From: Aeromicrobium sp. Root472D3
GTDB lineage: Bacteria > Actinomycetota > Actinomycetes > Propionibacteriales > Nocardioidaceae
Assembly: GCF_001426485.1 (NCBI RefSeq)
Contig: NZ_LMET01000001.1
Location: forward strand, 2,844,354 to 2,908,353
DNA length: 64,000 nucleotides
Direction: 5' to 3'
The notes under the pieces were generated by a model. The model had not been told where the DNA came from. It did no database searches and worked only from the letters and a program-made list of their open reading frames with translations. A program made the translations under genes and the position numbers. Numbering within the stretch: position 1 is the stretch's first letter; each line of letters opens with the position of its first letter. Of this stretch, positions 1 to 9,026 are shown piece after piece.

Positions 1-178
1 CGTCGGCACGACGGGCCGCGCTGGCCTCGACGTAGACGTCGCGCAGCAGCGAGGCGTCGGCCGAGGCGAACGCCTGCTCGCGCACGTCGTCGAGGGCGGC
101 CAGGTGCACCGCCCACCGGTCGTCCGGCGACGGCGACAGCACCCGCACCGCGACGAGGAGCACCCACAGCCAGTCCAT
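1..178 (-). CDS. Hypothetical protein, N-terminal part only
   Basis: A minus-strand reading frame starts at an ATG (178-176) and is open to the window edge, giving about 59 residues. The N-terminus is hydrophobic ([14 protein letters not shown]), followed by a charged, alanine-rich segment with [15 protein letters not shown] do not recognise the family. The hydrophobic start could be a signal anchor, or simply the first helix of a soluble domain. It diverges from lipB with about 80 bp between the starts. The rest of the gene lies outside the window, so no function is offered. Confidence 0.55.
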   Translation of the reverse strand, partial: MDWLWVLLVAVRVLSPSPDDRWAVHLAALDDVREQAFASADASLLRDVYVEASAARRAD

Positions 179-257
179 GCACCCACTGTCGTCGTGGACG
201 CCGGCGGCCGCCTCGCTCCGTCCACAGGCGCGTCGACCGCGGGGCTACGCTGGAGGC

Positions 258-974
258 GTGACGCTTGAGATCATCGACGACTGGTTCGGCTCCTCCGCGA
301 TCGACTTCGTCGACGCATGGGACCTGCAACGCGATCTGCACGCCCGCCGCGTCGCCGACGAGGTCGGCGACACCGCGCTGTTCCTCGAGCACCCGCCGGT
401 CTACACGGCCGGACGTCGCACCGAGCCGTTCGAGCGTCCTTTCGACGGCACACCCGTCGTCGACGTCGACCGTGGCGGCAAGATCACGTTCCACGGCCCC
501 GGCCAGCTCGTCGGCTACCCCATCACGAAGCTGCCCTCGCACGTCCTGGTCGTCGACTTCGTGCGACGCGTCGAGGAGGCCATGATCCGCGCGGCCGCCG
601 ACCTGGGCGTGACGACGGGACGTGTGCCCGGACGGTCGGGCGTGTGGCTCGGCGCCACGCCGACGCGCGCCGAGCGCAAGGTCGGCGCCGTCGGCATCCG
701 CGTGGCGCGCGGTGTCACGATGCACGGCTTCTCGCTGAACGCCGACGTCGACCTGTCGTTCTACGACCGGTTCGTGCCGTGTGGCATCGCCGACGCCGGC
801 GTCACGTCGCTGTCGGCCGAGCTCGGCCGCGACGTCACGGTGCCGGAGGCGGCAGCCGCGATCGCGCCCCACCTGAGCGAGCTGCTCGAGTGGCACCCGT
901 ACACGCCGGGGCCCGATCTCGCCGAGCAGGCCGAGACCGGGCCCTCCGTGCCGGTGCTGGGGCTCACTCGCTGA
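258..974 (+). CDS. lipB: Octanoyltransferase LipB
   Basis: Transfers the octanoyl group from acyl carrier protein to the lipoyl domains of 2-oxoacid dehydrogenase complexes and GcvH, the first step of de novo lipoylation in the cytoplasm. The 238-residue product has the family's [16 protein letters not shown] block, the KVGAVGIRV segment carrying the catalytic Lys, and the acyl-accepting Cys175 in [14 protein letters not shown] chose the GTG at 258 over an upstream ATG at 177 because TACGCT at 246-251 lies 6 nt before it, the usual leaderless arrangement here, and because family homology begins there. The 3' end overlaps the convergent ABC permease by 11 nt. lipA lies 4 kb downstream, separated by an opposite-strand module. 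Confidence 0.96.
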   Translation: MTLEIIDDWFGSSAIDFVDAWDLQRDLHARRVADEVGDTALFLEHPPVYTAGRRTEPFERPFDGTPVVDVDRGGKITFHGPGQLVGYPITKLPSHVLVVDFVRRVEEAMIRAAADLGVTTGRVPGRSGVWLGATPTRAERKVGAVGIRVARGVTMHGFSLNADVDLSFYDRFVPCGIADAGVTSLSAELGRDVTVPEAAAAIAPHLSELLEWHPYTPGPDLAEQAETGPSVPVLGLTR

Positions 975-2184
975 GCCGCAGCGCCTCCCCGAACCCGATC
1001 TTGCGCTCGGTGCGCATCAGGGTCCGCTCGTAGAGCCGTGCGGCCAGCCGCACGATCAGCACCGCGCCCACGACGTTGACGACCACGGCCACGACGATCT
1101 GCCACACGGGGACACCGCCCTCGGCCATCCTCGACGGCATCAGCATCGCCGACATGATCGGCAGCATCGACACGACGGTCTTGACGCCGGCACCCGCCGA
1201 GAAGGCGATGATGTACGGCGCGAACAGCAGCACCTGGCCCGGCATCGTGGTCGACTGCAGGTCCTCCTGCCGCGACGCCAGCGACCCGGCCACGGCCCAC
1301 AGGCCGGCCAGCGCGACGAAGCCGAGCACGAAGAACACGACGTACATGCCGACCGCCGGGCCGAGCGACGACAGCAGGCCGGTCTCGCCGGTCAGCGCCA
1401 GCGCGCCGATGCCCGCGACGGCCAGCAGCAGGATCTGCGCGAACGCCAGCAGCGTGTTGCCGGCGATCTTGCCCCACAGCATCGCCCGGATCGGCACGGC
1501 CGCGGCCAGGATCTCGACCACCCGGCTCTCCTTCTCCTGGACGACGCTCTGCGCGATCGACATGCCGAACGTGATCGCGGTGATGTAGAACAAAATCAGG
1601 AACACGTAGGCCGCGAGCTGGCGCGCGCCGGCGTCGCTCTCCGCGGGGTCGAGCAGGCGCTCCGACACGGTCGAACCGGCCTGCAGCTCGTCGAGGTCGA
1701 CCCCGAGGCGCTCCGCATTGGCCTGCAGCGCCTCGCTCGTGCCGACCGCCGTGAGCGCGGCCGAGAGGGTCGAGTCGACCTCCTCGTCGCCGACGACCTC
1801 GTAGCCCGTCCCGGTCGCGACGAGGGCGGCGTCGACGTCGCCGTCGCGGACCGCCTCCTCCGCGGCCGCGGTCGACGTGAACTCCCGCGGCTCGGCGGTC
1901 GACCCGTCGTCGGACCGGTTCACGACGTCCGATGCCGACGACACGATCGCGGCGGACGCCTGGTCGGTCACGGCGACGGTGTAGTCGGTCGGGCGGCCGC
2001 CCAGGATCGACGTCAGCACGACCGTCGCGACGACGCCGACGACCATGAACAGGGCGCTGTAGACGTACGACTTCTCGCGGACGCGGGTCGTGACCTCGCG
2101 CTCGGCGACGACGCGCCACGCGCCACGGACCTCGTCGTCGGCGGACGTCCGGTCGTCGGTGCGTGCAGGGGTGACGGTGCTCAT
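964..2184 (-). CDS. ABC-2 type transporter permease (NatB-like)
   Basis: A 406-residue membrane subunit of an ABC exporter. It has a cytoplasmic N-terminus, one membrane segment near residues 40-65 ([19 protein letters not shown]), a soluble extracytoplasmic domain of about 150 residues rich in Asp, Glu and Ser, and then five hydrophobic segments to the C-terminus. This is the ABC2_membrane_3/NatB layout. The ATG start overlaps the stop of the ATPase gene (ATGA), so the two are translationally coupled. A two-component system lies immediately upstream, so the exporter is probably induced by an envelope or drug stress. The substrate cannot be read from the sequence. Confidence 0.88.
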   Translation of the reverse strand: MSTVTPARTDDRTSADDEVRGAWRVVAEREVTTRVREKSYVYSALFMVVGVVATVVLTSILGGRPTDYTVAVTDQASAAIVSSASDVVNRSDDGSTAEPREFTSTAAAEEAVRDGDVDAALVATGTGYEVVGDEEVDSTLSAALTAVGTSEALQANAERLGVDLDELQAGSTVSERLLDPAESDAGARQLAAYVFLILFYITAITFGMSIAQSVVQEKESRVVEILAAAVPIRAMLWGKIAGNTLLAFAQILLLAVAGIGALALTGETGLLSSLGPAVGMYVVFFVLGFVALAGLWAVAGSLASRQEDLQSTTMPGQVLLFAPYIIAFSAGAGVKTVVSMLPIMSAMLMPSRMAEGGVPVWQIVVAVVVNVVGAVLIVRLAARLYERTLMRTERKIGFGEALRLSE

Positions 2185-3065
2185 CGGTTGACCTCCCGGA
2201 AGATGGCGGACAGGGGCTGACGGACGCGGCTGAACTCGGCGACGGGCTCCCTCGCGACGACCTGCGCGAGCAGGTCGGACGCGGTCGTGCCCGCCAGGTC
2301 GACCAGCGCCGTGCCGCCGTCGACGTCGCGGACCTCGATGCCGCGCAGGCCACGGATCCAGGCCGCGTCGGAGCCCGGCCCGTCGAGGGTGATGCGGTAG
2401 CGGTCGGCCCCCGTGCCCCGCAGCTCCTCGACCGAGCCCGCCGCGACGACCCTGCCCTTCGACAGGATCACGAGGTCGTCGCACAGTCGCTCGACCAGGT
2501 CGAGCTGATGGCTCGAGAACAGCAGCGGCTTGTCGCCCGCCTCCTTCGCCAGCAGGGACGCCATGGCGTCGACCGCGACGGGGTCCAGCCCGCTGAACGG
2601 CTCGTCGAGCACCAGCGCGTCGGGGCGGTGGATCAGCGACGCGGCGATCTGCACGCGCTGCTGGTTGCCGAGCGAGAGCGTGTCGAGCACGTCGTCGGCG
2701 CGGTCGGCGAGGTCGAAGTGGTCGAGGAGCTCGCGCGCCCGACCGTCCGCCTCGGCGCGGTCGATCCCGTGGAGCCGGGCGAGGAACACGAGCTGGTCGG
2801 TGATCCGCATGCGCGGGTACAGGCCCCGCTCCTCCGGCATGTAGCCGAAGCGTCGGCGCTGACCCGTCGTGATGGGGCTGCCGTTCCACAGCACCTGGCC
2901 CGCGCTCGGCGCCAGGACGCCGAGGATCATCCGCATCGTCGTGGTCTTGCCGGCGCCGTTGGCCCCGACGAACCCCGTCATGCGGCCGGGCACGACCCGG
3001 AAGGTGACGTCGTCCACGACGACGGTGCCGTCGTACGACCTGCTGAGGGAGGAGATGTCCAACAT
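2181..3065 (-). CDS. ABC transporter ATP-binding protein (NatA-like)
   Basis: ATPase subunit (294 residues) partnering the overlapping permease. It has a Walker A GANGAGKTTT, a Q-loop region with YMPEERGLYP, an ABC signature LSLGNQQRVQIAA, and a Walker B LVLDEPFSGLDP followed by the H-loop SSHQL. The C-terminal extension of about 90 residues is typical of NatA/DrrA-type exporters. I chose the ATG at 3065 rather than one 12 codons upstream because ACGCTA at 3073-3078 reads TAGCGT on this strand, 7 nt before the ATG, and alignment starts at MLDISSLSRSYDG. About 75 nt separate it from the response regulator stop, enough for this promoter of its own. Confidence 0.93.
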   Translation of the reverse strand: MLDISSLSRSYDGTVVVDDVTFRVVPGRMTGFVGANGAGKTTTMRMILGVLAPSAGQVLWNGSPITTGQRRRFGYMPEERGLYPRMRITDQLVFLARLHGIDRAEADGRARELLDHFDLADRADDVLDTLSLGNQQRVQIAASLIHRPDALVLDEPFSGLDPVAVDAMASLLAKEAGDKPLLFSSHQLDLVERLCDDLVILSKGRVVAAGSVEELRGTGADRYRITLDGPGSDAAWIRGLRGIEVRDVDGGTALVDLAGTTASDLLAQVVAREPVAEFSRVRQPLSAIFREVNR

Positions 3066-3140
3066 GCCGTCCACGCTAGGAGCCGGACGCGCGTCGCACA
3101 TCGGCCACGAGGATGAAGAGGCCTCATCCCAAAGGTGGGG

Positions 3141-3803
3141 TCAGGCGGTGCCGTGCTCGTCCATCAGGCCCGACTCGTGCGCGACGATGACGGCCTGCAC
3201 GCGATCGCGGACCGCGAGCTTGGTCAGCACCTTCGAGACGTGCGACTTGACGGTCGCCTCGCTGACGAACAGGTCCTTCGCGATCTCGCCGTTGCTCCGA
3301 CCGCGGCCCATCGCCACGAGCACGTCCTGCTCGCGCTCGGTGAGCTCGGCCAGCCCCGGCGCGACGACTCCCCGTGGACGTCCGGTCGAGCGGGCGATGA
3401 CCCGCTGCGTCACCTCGGGCGCGAGCAGCGAGTGCCCCTGCGCGACGACGCGGATCGCGGCCACCAGGTCGGAGGGCGGGCAGTTCTTGAGCATGAACCC
3501 GCTGGCACCGGCGTGCAGCGCCGCGAACAGGTAGTCGTCGTCGTCGAACGTCGTCAGGATCAGCACCTTGCAGTCGGGCACCGCCTCGATGACCCGGCGC
3601 GTCGCCTCGATGCCGTCCATGCGGGGCATCTGCACGTCCATCAGGACGACGTCGGGACGCAGGGCGCTCGCCTGCCGCACCGCGACGTCGCCGTCGTCGG
3701 CCTCGCCCACGACCTCGAGGTCGTCCTCGGCGCTGAGGATCATGCCGAAGCCCGTGCGGACCAGTGCCTGGTCGTCGGCGACCAGCACCCGCGTCGTCGT
3801 CAT
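3141..3803 (-). CDS. LuxR-family (NarL-type) response regulator
   Basis: A 220-residue two-component regulator. The N-terminal receiver domain shows the acidic pair VADDQ, the phosphoacceptor Asp in DVVLMDVQMP, the switch Thr in ILTTFDDDDY and the conserved Lys in FMLKNCPPSDL. The C-terminal LuxR helix-turn-helix has LTEREQDVLVAMGRGRSN and ATVKSHVSKVLTKL. The start ATG overlaps the kinase stop (ATGA), so kinase and regulator are one coupled pair. It probably controls the ABC exporter downstream, as in DesK/DesR- or LiaR-like modules. That target is inferred from position only. Confidence 0.94.
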   Translation of the reverse strand: MTTTRVLVADDQALVRTGFGMILSAEDDLEVVGEADDGDVAVRQASALRPDVVLMDVQMPRMDGIEATRRVIEAVPDCKVLILTTFDDDDYLFAALHAGASGFMLKNCPPSDLVAAIRVVAQGHSLLAPEVTQRVIARSTGRPRGVVAPGLAELTEREQDVLVAMGRGRSNGEIAKDLFVSEATVKSHVSKVLTKLAVRDRVQAVIVAHESGLMDEHGTA

Positions 3804-5068
3804 GTCGCCACCGGGATGCGGACGCGGACGCGGAAGCCGCCGTCGGGCCGCGCACCGATCTCGGCCTCGCCGCCGTGCATCGCGGCCCGCTCGCGGATGC
3901 CGGTCAGCCCGAACCCGCCCGAGGACGACGTCGGGGCCGAGCCGGCGCCGGACGTCGTGGCCGAGCCGTCGTCGATGACCTCGACCTCGACGGCGGCGGC
4001 CTCCTGCTCCCCCGCCGGGACGAACCGCAGCACGATCTCGCCGGCGCACGCGCCCGCGTGACGGCGCAGGTTCGACACGGCCTCCTGCGCGATGCGGAAC
4101 ATCGACAGGCCGACGGTCGGCGGCACCTCGAAGGGGTCACCGACGCGCCGGAACGTCACGGCCGGGCGGTCGTCCGGCGACGCGAGCGACGCGATCTCGG
4201 CCAGCCCGGGCTGCGGCACCCGGTCGCCGCGCTCGTCGTCGGCGCGCAGCAGCCCCACGAGCTGGTGCATCTGCTGGACGGCCTGGCGCGACGAGGTCTC
4301 GATGACGGACAGGGCCTCGCGGGCCACCTCGGGGCGGGCGTCCATGACGCGTCCGGCACCGGCGGCCTGCACGCCGATGCCGCTGACGTGGTGGGCGACG
4401 ACGTCGTGGAGGTCGCGGGCGATGCGCACCCGCTCGGCCTGCACGGCGCTGTCGCGGTCGCGGTCCTGCGCGTGACGCTCCGCGACGATGCGATCGGCGA
4501 TCTCGGCCCGCTGACGCGCGCTGCGCCACGCACCGTGACCCCAGGCCATCGCACCGAAGAAGTAGATGACGTTGATTGCCAGCGAGTACGCGATCATCGC
4601 GCCGTACTGCGGCAGCAGGCCGACCCGGGGGGCCGTGGGCGGGTCCTCGCGCACGAACTGCCACACCAGCCAGCCGAACATCGCGACGATCACGACGACG
4701 CTGGTCGCCATCAGCGCGCGCGGGCGCCGCGACCACGCCCAGGCCGAGTAGAGCGCCACGAACAGCACGATCTGGAGCGTGAAGACGACGCCGAGCTGCG
4801 CCTGGTGCTCGCCGATCACGATGAAGATCACGGACTCGAGGATCAGCGTCGTCAGCGGGAACCGTCGACGTCCGGCGAACAGCAGGCCCGCCAGGGCGAA
4901 CAGCCCGTAGACGAACAGCGGGTCGGACAGCTCGATGCGCGCGCCGCTGCGCCACACCTCGACCGACACCACGGAGGCGACCGCCGCGACGACGCCGCCG
5001 ACGACGTCCGCCCGCACCTGTGCCCGGTCGGGTGCGGGGCGGGCCCACGCGCGGTCCAGGTCGAGCAC
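3800..5068 (-). CDS. Sensor histidine kinase, HisKA_3 (DesK/NarX-like) type
   Basis: Membrane kinase of about 422 residues and cognate partner of the overlapping response regulator. Four or five hydrophobic helices fill the N-terminal 150 residues. The dimerisation/phosphoacceptor segment has RIARDLHDVVAHHVS, the HisKA_3 H-box. The HATPase domain has IAQEAVSNLRRHA (N-box) and GFGLTGIRERAAMHGG (G-box). I chose the GTG at 5068 because AGCCTA at 5076-5081 reads TAGGCT on this strand, 7 nt upstream. A longer ATG start at 5128 would run across the lipA start and its promoter. The inserted Ala/Gly-rich segment before the G-box (ATTSGAGSAPTSSSGG) is a flexible loop. Confidence 0.9.
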   Translation of the reverse strand: MLDLDRAWARPAPDRAQVRADVVGGVVAAVASVVSVEVWRSGARIELSDPLFVYGLFALAGLLFAGRRRFPLTTLILESVIFIVIGEHQAQLGVVFTLQIVLFVALYSAWAWSRRPRALMATSVVVIVAMFGWLVWQFVREDPPTAPRVGLLPQYGAMIAYSLAINVIYFFGAMAWGHGAWRSARQRAEIADRIVAERHAQDRDRDSAVQAERVRIARDLHDVVAHHVSGIGVQAAGAGRVMDARPEVAREALSVIETSSRQAVQQMHQLVGLLRADDERGDRVPQPGLAEIASLASPDDRPAVTFRRVGDPFEVPPTVGLSMFRIAQEAVSNLRRHAGACAGEIVLRFVPAGEQEAAAVEVEVIDDGSATTSGAGSAPTSSSGGFGLTGIRERAAMHGGEAEIGARPDGGFRVRVRIPVAT

Positions 5069-5115
5069 GTGACCGAGCCTAGGGCACGTTTCCGGACAGG
5101 CGTACCCTTGAGCGC
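5069..5115. promoter_or_regulatory. Divergent leaderless promoters for the histidine kinase and lipA
   Basis: This 47-bp gap holds two outward-facing -10-like hexamers. TACCCT at 5103-5108 lies 7 nt before the lipA GTG. TAGGCT (minus strand, 5076-5081) lies 7 nt before the kinase GTG. Neither start has a Shine-Dalgarno sequence at a usable distance. Both mRNAs therefore probably begin at or next to the start codon. Confidence 0.6.
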
Positions 5116-6066
5116 GTGACCATCGCACCTGAGGGACGCAAGATGCTTCGGCTCGAAGTCCGCAACGCCGAGACTCCGATCGAGAAGAAGCCCGCCTGGA
5201 TCAAGACCCGCGCGAAGATGGGTCCTGAGTACAACGAGCTGATGAAGCTCGTGAAGGGCGAGGGCCTGCACACGGTGTGCCAGGAGGCCGGCTGCCCCAA
5301 CATCTTCGAGTGCTGGGAGGACCGCGAGGCCACGTTCCTCATCGGCGGCGAGCAGTGCACCCGTCGGTGCGACTTCTGCCAGATCGACACCGGCAAGCCC
5401 GACCCGATCGACCGCGACGAGCCCCGCCGCGTCGCCGAGTCCGTCCAGAAGATGGAGCTGCGCTACGCCACGATCACCGGTGTCGCGCGCGACGACGTCC
5501 CCGACGGCGGTGCCTGGCTGTACGCCGAGACCGTCCGCAAGATCCACGAGCTCAACCCGAACACGGGCGTCGAGAACCTGATCCCCGACTTCAACGGCAT
5601 CCCCGAGCTGCTGACGCAGGTCTTCGAGTCGCGTCCCGAGGTGCTGGCGCACAACGTCGAGACCGTGCCGCGCATCTTCAAGCGCATCCGTCCGGCGTTC
5701 CGCTACGAGCGGTCGCTCGACGTCATCACGCAGGCCCGCGACTTCGGCCTGGTCACCAAGTCCAACCTGATCCTGGGCATGGGCGAGACCCGCGAAGAGG
5801 TCTCCCAGGCCCTGGTCGACCTGCACGAGGCGGGCTGCGACCTCATCACGATCACGCAGTACCTGCGTCCGTCGGTGCGTCACCACCCCGTCGAGCGGTG
5901 GGTCAAGCCCGAGGAGTTCGTCGAGCTCAAGACCGAGGCAGACGAGATCGGCTTCGCCGGCGTCATGTCCGGCCCCCTCGTCCGTTCGTCGTACCGCGCC
6001 GGATCGCTCTACCAGCAGGCCCGCGAGTCAGGACGCGGCATGGGCGCGGCGCCCGTCGCGCCGTAG
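5116..6066 (+). CDS. lipA: Lipoyl synthase LipA
   Basis: Radical SAM enzyme that inserts two sulfur atoms into protein-bound octanoyl groups to make lipoyl cofactors. The 316-residue product has both iron-sulfur motifs: the auxiliary cluster Cys motif [12 protein letters not shown] (CX4CX5C) and the radical [11 protein letters not shown] (CX3CX2C). It also has the family C-terminus [13 protein letters not shown] with the Ser-Ser that ligates the auxiliary cluster. It acts on the product of LipB. The GTG at 5116 is preceded by TACCCT with a 7-nt gap and no ribosome binding site, so it is probably leaderless. DUF4191 follows 10 nt downstream. Confidence 0.97.
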   Translation: MTIAPEGRKMLRLEVRNAETPIEKKPAWIKTRAKMGPEYNELMKLVKGEGLHTVCQEAGCPNIFECWEDREATFLIGGEQCTRRCDFCQIDTGKPDPIDRDEPRRVAESVQKMELRYATITGVARDDVPDGGAWLYAETVRKIHELNPNTGVENLIPDFNGIPELLTQVFESRPEVLAHNVETVPRIFKRIRPAFRYERSLDVITQARDFGLVTKSNLILGMGETREEVSQALVDLHEAGCDLITITQYLRPSVRHHPVERWVKPEEFVELKTEADEIGFAGVMSGPLVRSSYRAGSLYQQARESGRGMGAAPVAP

Positions 6067-6076
6067 ACTGCCCCCC

Positions 6077-6784
6077 ATGTCGAACTCCGTCCCCACGCCG
6101 GCCACGGGCCGCCTCGGCCAGATGCGCCAGGCGTACCAGATCACCAAGCGCAGCGACCGCAACATCGGTCTGATCCTGCTGCTGACCTTCCTCGTGGTGG
6201 GTGGGGTGTTCGCGGCGCTCGGCTACTTCCTGTTCGGCACCGGCTGGATCGGGCTCACGATCACGATCGTGTTCGGCCTGCTCACCGGCACCCTCGGCGT
6301 CCTGATCGTCTTCGGTCGTCGCGCCGAGAAGGCCGCCTACGCCCAGGTCGAGGGCCAGCGCGGAGCCGCTGCCGGCGCGCTGCAGATGCTGCGCCGCGGC
6401 TGGGAGGTCAAGCCGGCCGTGTCGTTCAACAAGAACCAGGACGTCGTGCACCGGGTCGTCGGCCGTCCCGGCATCGTCCTGGTGGGCGAGGGCAACCCGA
6501 CCGCGGTGCGCGGTCTGCTGGCTTCCGAGGTCAAGAAGCACGCCCGCGTGGGCGGCGAGTCGGTGCCCGTCACCGGCATCATCGTCGGCAAGGACGAGGG
6601 CCAGGTCCCCCTCACGAAGCTCGTCAAGCACGTCAACAAGCTGCCGAAGAAGATCAAGCCGGCGCAGATGAGCGAGCTCGTCTACAAGCTCAAGGCCCTC
6701 GACGCGATGCGTCCGGCCGCCCCCATGCCGCGCGGCCCCGTGCCGACCAGCATGAAGGGCAACCGCAAGGCGATGCGCGGCTGA
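6077..6784 (+). CDS. DUF4191 domain-containing membrane protein
   Basis: A 235-residue protein of the actinobacterial DUF4191 family, commonly found next to lipA. The short N-terminal cytoplasmic segment is followed by two close transmembrane helices (about residues 33-55 and 57-78), then a positively charged soluble domain with TAVRGLLASEVKKHAR and KHVNKLPKKIKPAQMSE. The function is unknown. The ATG at 6077 follows TAGACT (6064-6069) with a 7-nt gap, and that hexamer overlaps the lipA stop, so it has its own leaderless promoter although it is only 10 nt from lipA. Confidence 0.88.
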   Translation: MSNSVPTPATGRLGQMRQAYQITKRSDRNIGLILLLTFLVVGGVFAALGYFLFGTGWIGLTITIVFGLLTGTLGVLIVFGRRAEKAAYAQVEGQRGAAAGALQMLRRGWEVKPAVSFNKNQDVVHRVVGRPGIVLVGEGNPTAVRGLLASEVKKHARVGGESVPVTGIIVGKDEGQVPLTKLVKHVNKLPKKIKPAQMSELVYKLKALDAMRPAAPMPRGPVPTSMKGNRKAMRG

Positions 6785-6786
6785 CC

Positions 6787-6928
6787 GACGCCGCCTGCGG
6801 CGTCGCGTCAGCCGCGCGCCAGCGGAGCGTGAGCGTCCCGCGGCGAAGCCGCCGGTCTGCGAGGCGTGGCGAGTGATCGGGCTTGCGTCAGGCCCCTTCG
6901 CTCCGCTCACGGTCGGCCGCAAGCGGCC
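6787..6928. terminator. Hairpin-containing spacer between DUF4191 and RDD genes
   Basis: The gap between the convergent DUF4191 and RDD genes holds two perfect short hairpins: GACGCCGC/GCGGCGTC (6787-6804) and GGCCGC-AA-GCGGCC (6915-6928). There is no U-tract. These are plausible GC-rich bidirectional terminators. No gene is seen here. Confidence 0.4.
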
Positions 6929-6941
6929 TCCCTAGGGGCCG

Positions 6942-7313
6942 TCAGTCCTTGACGACGCGGGAGCCGGCTGCGAGGTCGTGGATGCCGCGCTTGTCGTCGG
7001 TCATGACGATCGCGGGCAGGACGGTGCAGAGCAGCACCGTGCGCAGCAGGGCACGCGGGATGCCGATCGGACGCCCGTCGGGGTTCTCGATGCGCATGCC
7101 CAGCAGGCGCTTGCCGATCGAGCGTCCGACCAGGCCGGTCAGGATGCCGACCTCGGCGACGAAGAAGCCGATGATGATGAACGTCTGGCTCGGGTCCTCG
7201 TCGAGCGGCGCGGGCGGGTAGCTCACCCCGGCCAGGGTCACGGCGCTGAGCGCGGCGATGATCCAGTCGATCAGCAGGGCGCCGAGGCGACGGATCAGCG
7301 AGGGGATCTCCAC
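6942..7313 (-). CDS. RDD family membrane protein
   Basis: A 123-residue integral membrane protein. The N-terminal RRLGALLIDWIIAA gives the RDD signature (Arg and Asp in the first helix). A second helix (FIIIGFFVAEVGILTG) follows, then the conserved RSIGKRLLGMRIENPDG and a final hydrophobic stretch. RDD proteins are thought to be transporters or membrane accessory proteins, but the role here is unknown. The GTG start at 7313 is supported by AGCCTA at 7320-7325 (TAGGCT on this strand), 6 nt upstream. It diverges from glnA, whose GlnR-type box lies between the two genes. Confidence 0.88.
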   Translation of the reverse strand: MEIPSLIRRLGALLIDWIIAALSAVTLAGVSYPPAPLDEDPSQTFIIIGFFVAEVGILTGLVGRSIGKRLLGMRIENPDGRPIGIPRALLRTVLLCTVLPAIVMTDDKRGIHDLAAGSRVVKD

Positions 7314-7360
7314 GCCGCGAGCCTATCGAGCGGACCCTCGGACGGCGCGGACGGGCACTT

Positions 7361-7398
7361 GTAACACTCCCGAAACACTTCGGACTCCGCCGGGTAAC
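7361..7398 (+). promoter_or_regulatory. GlnR-type box upstream of glnA
   Basis: Four pentamers recur at 11-nt intervals: GTAAC (7361-7365), GAAAC (7372-7376), GACTC (7383-7387) and GTAAC (7394-7398). The first two match the actinomycete GlnR a/b half-site rule gTnAc-N6-GaAAc exactly, and the second pair is degenerate. A -10-like TACGGT lies at 7421-7426, which places the box upstream of -35, the position expected for activation. GlnR itself is not in the window. Confidence 0.72.
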
Positions 7399-7490
7399 TG
7401 CATCCTCCTAGCGTCGACGATACGGTGCAGTGACGCACTTTCCTGCCGGTTCGACAAACGAAGGCCGCCCCCCGCGGTCTAGGAGGCCAC

Positions 7491-8912
7491 ATGTTCGGCA
7501 ATGCCGACGAGCTGTTCAAGTTCATCAAGGACGAGGGTGTCGAGTACCTCGACGTCCGTTTCACCGATCTGCCGGGCATCCAGCAGCAGGTCACGCTGCC
7601 CGCGTCGACGTTCGACGCCGACATGGTCGAGAGCGGTGTGGCGTTCGACGGCTCGTCGATCCGCGGATTCCAGACGATCGACCAGTCCGACATGGTGCTG
7701 TTCCCGGACATCAAGACCGCGTACGTCGACCCGTTCAAGGCCCGCAAGACCATCGCGATGGACTTCTTCGTCCACGACCCGATCACGGGCGAGGCGTACT
7801 CGCGCGACCCGCGCAACATCGCCCGCAAGGCCGAGGCGTACCTCGCGACCACCGGCATCGGCGACACCGCCTTCTTCGCCCCCGAGGCCGAGTTCTACAT
7901 CTTCGACCGCGTCAACTACGGCACGGCCGCCAACAAGTCGTTCTACGAGATCCAGTCGTCCGAGGCCGCTTGGTCGACCGGCGACAGCATCGACGACAAC
8001 CGCGGCTACCAGGTTCGCTACAAGGGCGGCTACTTCCCGGTCGCGCCGACCGACAAGACCGCCGACCTGCGCAACGACATGATGACGAACCTGACCAACG
8101 CCGGTCTCGTCCTCGAGCGCGGTCACCACGAGGTCGGCACGTCCGGCCAGGCCGAGATCAACTACAAGTTCGACACCCTGCTCAAGGCTGCCGACGACGT
8201 CATGAAGTTCAAGTACATCGTCCGCAACACCGCGTGGGCCAACGACAAGACCGTCACGTTCATGCCGAAGCCGATCTTCGGCGACAACGGTTCGGGCATG
8301 CACGTGCACCAGTCGATCTGGAACGACGGCAAGCCGCTGTTCTACGACGAGTCGGGCTACGGCGGACTGTCGGACCTCGCGCGTCACTACATCGGCGGCA
8401 TCCTGAAGCACGCGCCGTCGCTGCTGGCCTTCACCAACCCGTCGGTCAACTCCTACCGTCGTCTGGTGCCGGGCTTCGAGGCCCCCATCGCGCTGGTCTA
8501 CTCGGCCCGCAACCGCTCGGCGTGCGTCCGCATCCCGATCACGGGCTCGAACCCCAAGGCCAAGCGCATCGAGTTCCGCTGCCCCGACCCGTCGGCGAAC
8601 CCGTACCTCGCGTTCTCGGCGCTGCTCATGGCCGGCCTCGACGGCATCAAGAACAAGATCGAGCCCGCTGCCCCGATCGACAAGAACATCTACGAGCTGC
8701 CGCCGGAGGAGTACGACGCCATCAACATGGTGCCGACGTCGCTCAACGCCGTCCTCGACTCGCTCGAGGCCGACCACGAGTTCCTCACCGCCGGTGACGT
8801 GTTCACGCCCGACCTGATCGAGACGTGGATCGACTACAAGCGCACCGAGGAGATCCTGCCCGTGCAGCTGCGGCCGCACCCGCACGAGTTCGAGCTGTAC
8901 TACGACATCTGA
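7491..8912 (+). CDS. glnA: Glutamine synthetase type I, adenylylatable (GlnA1)
   Basis: Condenses ammonium and glutamate to glutamine at the cost of ATP, the central ammonium assimilation step. The 473-residue product is a full-length GS-I beta. It shows [10 protein letters not shown], the metal/glutamate-binding [15 protein letters not shown], the ATP-site [21 protein letters not shown] and the catalytic [11 protein letters not shown]. Tyr401 in NIYELPPEE is the site modified by the adenylyltransferase GlnE, encoded 38 kb away in this window. A strong AGGAGG (7481-7486) precedes the ATG, so unlike many neighbours this mRNA is leadered. The upstream GlnR-type box indicates induction in nitrogen limitation. 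Confidence 0.98.
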   Translation: MFGNADELFKFIKDEGVEYLDVRFTDLPGIQQQVTLPASTFDADMVESGVAFDGSSIRGFQTIDQSDMVLFPDIKTAYVDPFKARKTIAMDFFVHDPITGEAYSRDPRNIARKAEAYLATTGIGDTAFFAPEAEFYIFDRVNYGTAANKSFYEIQSSEAAWSTGDSIDDNRGYQVRYKGGYFPVAPTDKTADLRNDMMTNLTNAGLVLERGHHEVGTSGQAEINYKFDTLLKAADDVMKFKYIVRNTAWANDKTVTFMPKPIFGDNGSGMHVHQSIWNDGKPLFYDESGYGGLSDLARHYIGGILKHAPSLLAFTNPSVNSYRRLVPGFEAPIALVYSARNRSACVRIPITGSNPKAKRIEFRCPDPSANPYLAFSALLMAGLDGIKNKIEPAAPIDKNIYELPPEEYDAINMVPTSLNAVLDSLEADHEFLTAGDVFTPDLIETWIDYKRTEEILPVQLRPHPHEFELYYDI

Positions 8913-8948
8913 TCGGACGGGCCGAGCAGGCCCCGACGTGCACGATTC

Positions 8949-8997
8949 AGCAGCCCTCGTCGGCGGCTCCTCCGGGAGCCCGCCGGCGGGGGCTGCT
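8949..8997. terminator. Long GC-rich hairpin after glnA
   Basis: AGCAGCCC at 8949-8956 pairs with GGGCTGCT at 8990-8997. An inner arm, GGCGGCTCC, pairs with GGGAGCCCGCC across a three-base loop. It lies between the convergent glnA and HxlR genes and probably ends transcription of both. A closely related sequence recurs at 10379-10430. Confidence 0.6.
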
Positions 8998-9026
8998 CGC
9001 GTGTGCTCGCACGCGCCTGACGGTCG

